DNA of 64,000 nucleotides, taken from the NCBI GenBank assembly GCA_025642065.1, contig JAODUP010000184.1, positions 124,001 to 188,000 on the forward strand, in the 5' to 3' direction. Positions within the stretch are counted from its first letter, which is position 1. Each line of letters starts with the position of its first letter. Under the pieces are notes generated by a model. The model saw only the letters and a program-made list of their open reading frames with translations, searched no databases and was not told the DNA's origin. Positions 61,566-64,000 of the stretch are shown in pieces. The translations under genes and the position numbers were made by a program. The stretch is from Paralvinella palmiformis. Its lineage: Eukaryota; Annelida; Polychaeta; Terebellida; Alvinellidae.

Positions 61566-63379
61566 CTACAGTATATATATATATATATATGATAGTGCTA
61601 TATATATATATAGTGCTAAGTTAAAACATTTTATAGCTAAATTATTTAATAACTTATTCCTACTGTAACAAATGTTAAAAATGACACCAGACTGGTAGAT
61701 CCATTTCTGGACTGGCTCCATACTGTCAGAGGAAATTCAACTTGCCACTTGGCTGTGTAGTGTGTTGGCAACTAGAATAGTCAACACTTTGGATCAAGTT
61801 AGCATGCGCACAACTAGACTAGACTAGAGTGAGAGTACTCCACCGGAAAGATATAATCGAATAAAAGATCAACCAGAGTTCATCTAGAATCAAAATAATA
61901 GATAGTCATGATTATGATTAGAGCTATCGTTATTAGATTAGATCTATACACCCCCTACATGCCCTATTAGTATTGTGCTATTGCCAGTATTCTGTATTCA
62001 GTATTGGGCGATATTTTAGCGTAGAAAAAGTTAAACTTGCACTTTTATTCTTATGGCATGAATAATATGAATTTTATGCAACAAACCATAACACTCTTAC
62101 ACTGTGGGTCTTATCTGTAGACGTTCTAGAAATAAGTACTAATTTTAAACGCTTGTAAGACGTAAACAATATGGAATCAACTAGTTTTAAGTTTATATCT
62201 ATATCTATGATTCACCATTCAGATTCACACATCTGACATCAGCATAAGTTGTTAGACATATTGGCCCTTCCCATTTCGTATCAGTTGTCTTTTTTTAAAT
62301 GAAAACGTGAGGTATGTACCAAATTAGACCTCTAGATCTATTAGGCTAATTACTGCATTAATCGTTAGAACAACACAAAGTTATTATATTTAAAAAAAAT
62401 GTAGATCTAGAGTCTAGTCGACATTTTCTGAATTGGCAATACTACTGTATTTTTCTGTCTATGTTATTTAAAGGTGAGAAGTCCACGCGGATCGGCAGTT
62501 TCCCGCGTTTTGATACCCTCCAAAAAAAAAATCAACCATAAATATAATATTAGGATGCCTGTAGGTAGGTTGAGGCTGTGCTGATTAAGCGACAGCCTGG
62601 GCATTCTCCCCGAAAAACAAAACCTAAACCTGTAGGTAGGTGGCTCTAAAATTGCTCAAATTTCCATTTTTCAGTTTTTTCCTTTCTCTTTTGGTCTCAT
62701 CCCCTGGTTATTGTTAATCTTAAAGATTTTCATTTATTAGCAGTACGAAAAGGTCTGGTACATTATTTCATAGTTTTCTTAAATTATGTGGTATTTTGTA
62801 AAAATGTTGATATATCATGTGACTGCATGACGTTTTCCTTATTTACAATTTATTTATATTTACATTAGATGCGATTTCTAATAGCTGTACACCCTGTAAT
62901 ATATCTCAATATAAGGTTGGTATTGTATTCCCGTGTAAGCTATCTAGTGCAAGTCCTCCAAGGTCCATGCCCATGTCACTGTGTCCAAGCAAGGCACCGA
63001 AGCGGCGAAGGCAGAGCTAGTGGTAGTAGACTAGACTCTAGTACTACATCTACTACGACGCCTACTTTGGCTACTAGTACTAGTAGACAGTAATAGTAGT
63101 AGTCAATAGAATCTAGTCTACACTCTACGGCTCTACTCTAGCCGACTAGCCTTTAGGTGAGTAGACTAGAAAAGGGGTAAAAGCATCACCGTGAAGGCGT
63201 GATCACGCTTTTTGATTTATTTTGTACACTAATTATAATAAGTCTAATTTAAATACATAATCATATTGTCATATAATAACATAGAATGATATATATATAT
63301 AAAGTAAGTGAAAACACTCATTTTCACTGTGATCCTGAGGAGTATGTATGGATAGTGTCGCCATGCCTAGGCTCTGTTC

Positions 63380-63545
63380 ACCACTATGGTCCGACCACAC
63401 TTTGAATATGGGAATGTAATCTCTAAATCTGGGACCCAAGATTTAGGTGTGATAGGGTACATAGAGATAGAAAACGTTCAGAGACGGGCCACCCAACTAA
63501 TACCAGAGCTGTAGCATCTCCCATCCGATAAGCGGCTAACAGCCA
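63380..63545 (+). mobile_element. LINE reverse-transcriptase C-terminal relic
   Basis: FTTMVRPHFEYGNVISKSG then IENVQRRATQLIPEL, a stop, then HLPSDKRL: the conserved 'vRP.leY.n..w.P......iE.VQRRaT' block of CR1/Jockey-type elements. Broken by a stop codon. Confidence 0.75.
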
Positions 63546-63916
63546 GATGGGTCAATTCAATTTTAGAATTGATGGACAATTCCAGAATTGTTTATTTAAA
63601 AATAAAATGGAATTGATAAATTTGGAATAGAAGTTTGCTACCAAACAAAATCCTATTCCGAGTACCTACTCCAAGCAAGCCACTATTGAGAAGTGGTTGC
63701 CCCCACACAAGGTGATGGACAACTTCAAACTGGCTACAACATTAGAGCCACATTTCAAACTGGACTGGCAATCTGCTAACTTCCCAGGTGGTGCGATTGT
63801 CACCAACAACCCCAGCAGAATATATGGAATTGCCCTAATTGGAATTGATCAATTTGATTTGGAATTGACCAAATAGAATTGAGTGGAATTGACAAAATGG
63901 AATTGACCCATGTCTA
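63544..63916 (+). mobile_element. hAT-type MITE, copy 5, carrying a transposase fragment
   Basis: Ends CAGATGGGTCAATTC and GAATTGACCCATGTCT; flanks ctaacagc and ctgagagc agree at 6 of 8. Between about 63673 and 63830 an open stretch reads KWLPPHKVMDNFKLATTLEP then HFKLDW. This resembles the 'LAT.LDPRFK..W' block near the C-terminus of hAT transposases. Confidence 0.75.
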
Positions 63917-64000
63917 CTGAGAGCCCTAATATTATAATCACTACAACACCCTAGGAGAAGAGGGATATGATGCAGATATGCAAGATTGCGAATGGAATTG

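Larger units (their letters stand above)
58699..63342. other. Repeat-rich region upstream of the DENND3-like gene
   Basis: Presumed 5' flank. TA runs at about 59203-59230, 60258-60280 and 61571-61592; a SINE-D-like tail at 60055-60155; a hairpin at 60323-60363; a 225-base-spaced duplication (61091 and 61316 beginning tatcaagtattattacataa); a short family B SINE tail at 62570-62640. CTAG-rich sequence occurs at 61800-61830 and 62990-63170. No exon, and no identifiable first exon or promoter of the minus-strand gene. Confidence 0.5.

Overview
This is an intron-rich, AT-rich animal nuclear window. Exons average 100-200 bp with GT-AG introns, several tRNA-derived SINE families, decayed non-LTR retrotransposons and many CA/TA microsatellites are present, and there is no prokaryotic gene structure. 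The proteins and repeat style suggest a lophotrochozoan, most likely a mollusc; that placement is inference and no species is claimed.

Plus strand, 1-20.9 kb: the 3' part of a regulatory-protein locus whose 5' exons lie outside the window. Five exons (2397-12905) each encode three C2H2 zinc fingers and end in their own stop codon. Four have a clear phase-0 acceptor, and the fifth can be read as phase 0 at a second acceptor. This is the layout of mutually exclusive 3' terminal exons, as in Drosophila lola, in which one common N-terminal part receives different DNA-binding ends. Further downstream, three phase-matched exons (17490-20509) encode a probable BEN domain. Their first acceptor is also phase 0, so they could be another alternative end of the same locus or the tail of a separate gene.

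Minus strand, 58.0-23.8 kb: a complete 25-coding-exon gene for a DENND3-like Rab guanine-nucleotide exchange factor (1264 residues). All 24 introns are phase-consistent and the joined frame is open from ATG to stop. The order is uDENN, cDENN, dDENN, a serine-rich linker, a helical middle region, a PH-like domain and a C-terminal WD40-type propeller. It converges tail to tail with the zinc-finger/BEN locus.

Repeats make up much of the rest. They include four tRNA-derived SINE families; a palindromic family rich in AATTGGAATTG whose 8-bp target duplications mark it as hAT-derived, one copy still carrying a transposase fragment; a piggyBac-like element flanked by TTAA; LINE relics; and a very homogeneous 26-bp minisatellite of about 39 units inside a DENND3 intron. 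The segment at 37.63-37.85 kb looks like low-quality sequence. The far right (58-64 kb) holds repeats only; the 5' UTR exon and promoter of the DENND3-like gene could not be identified.
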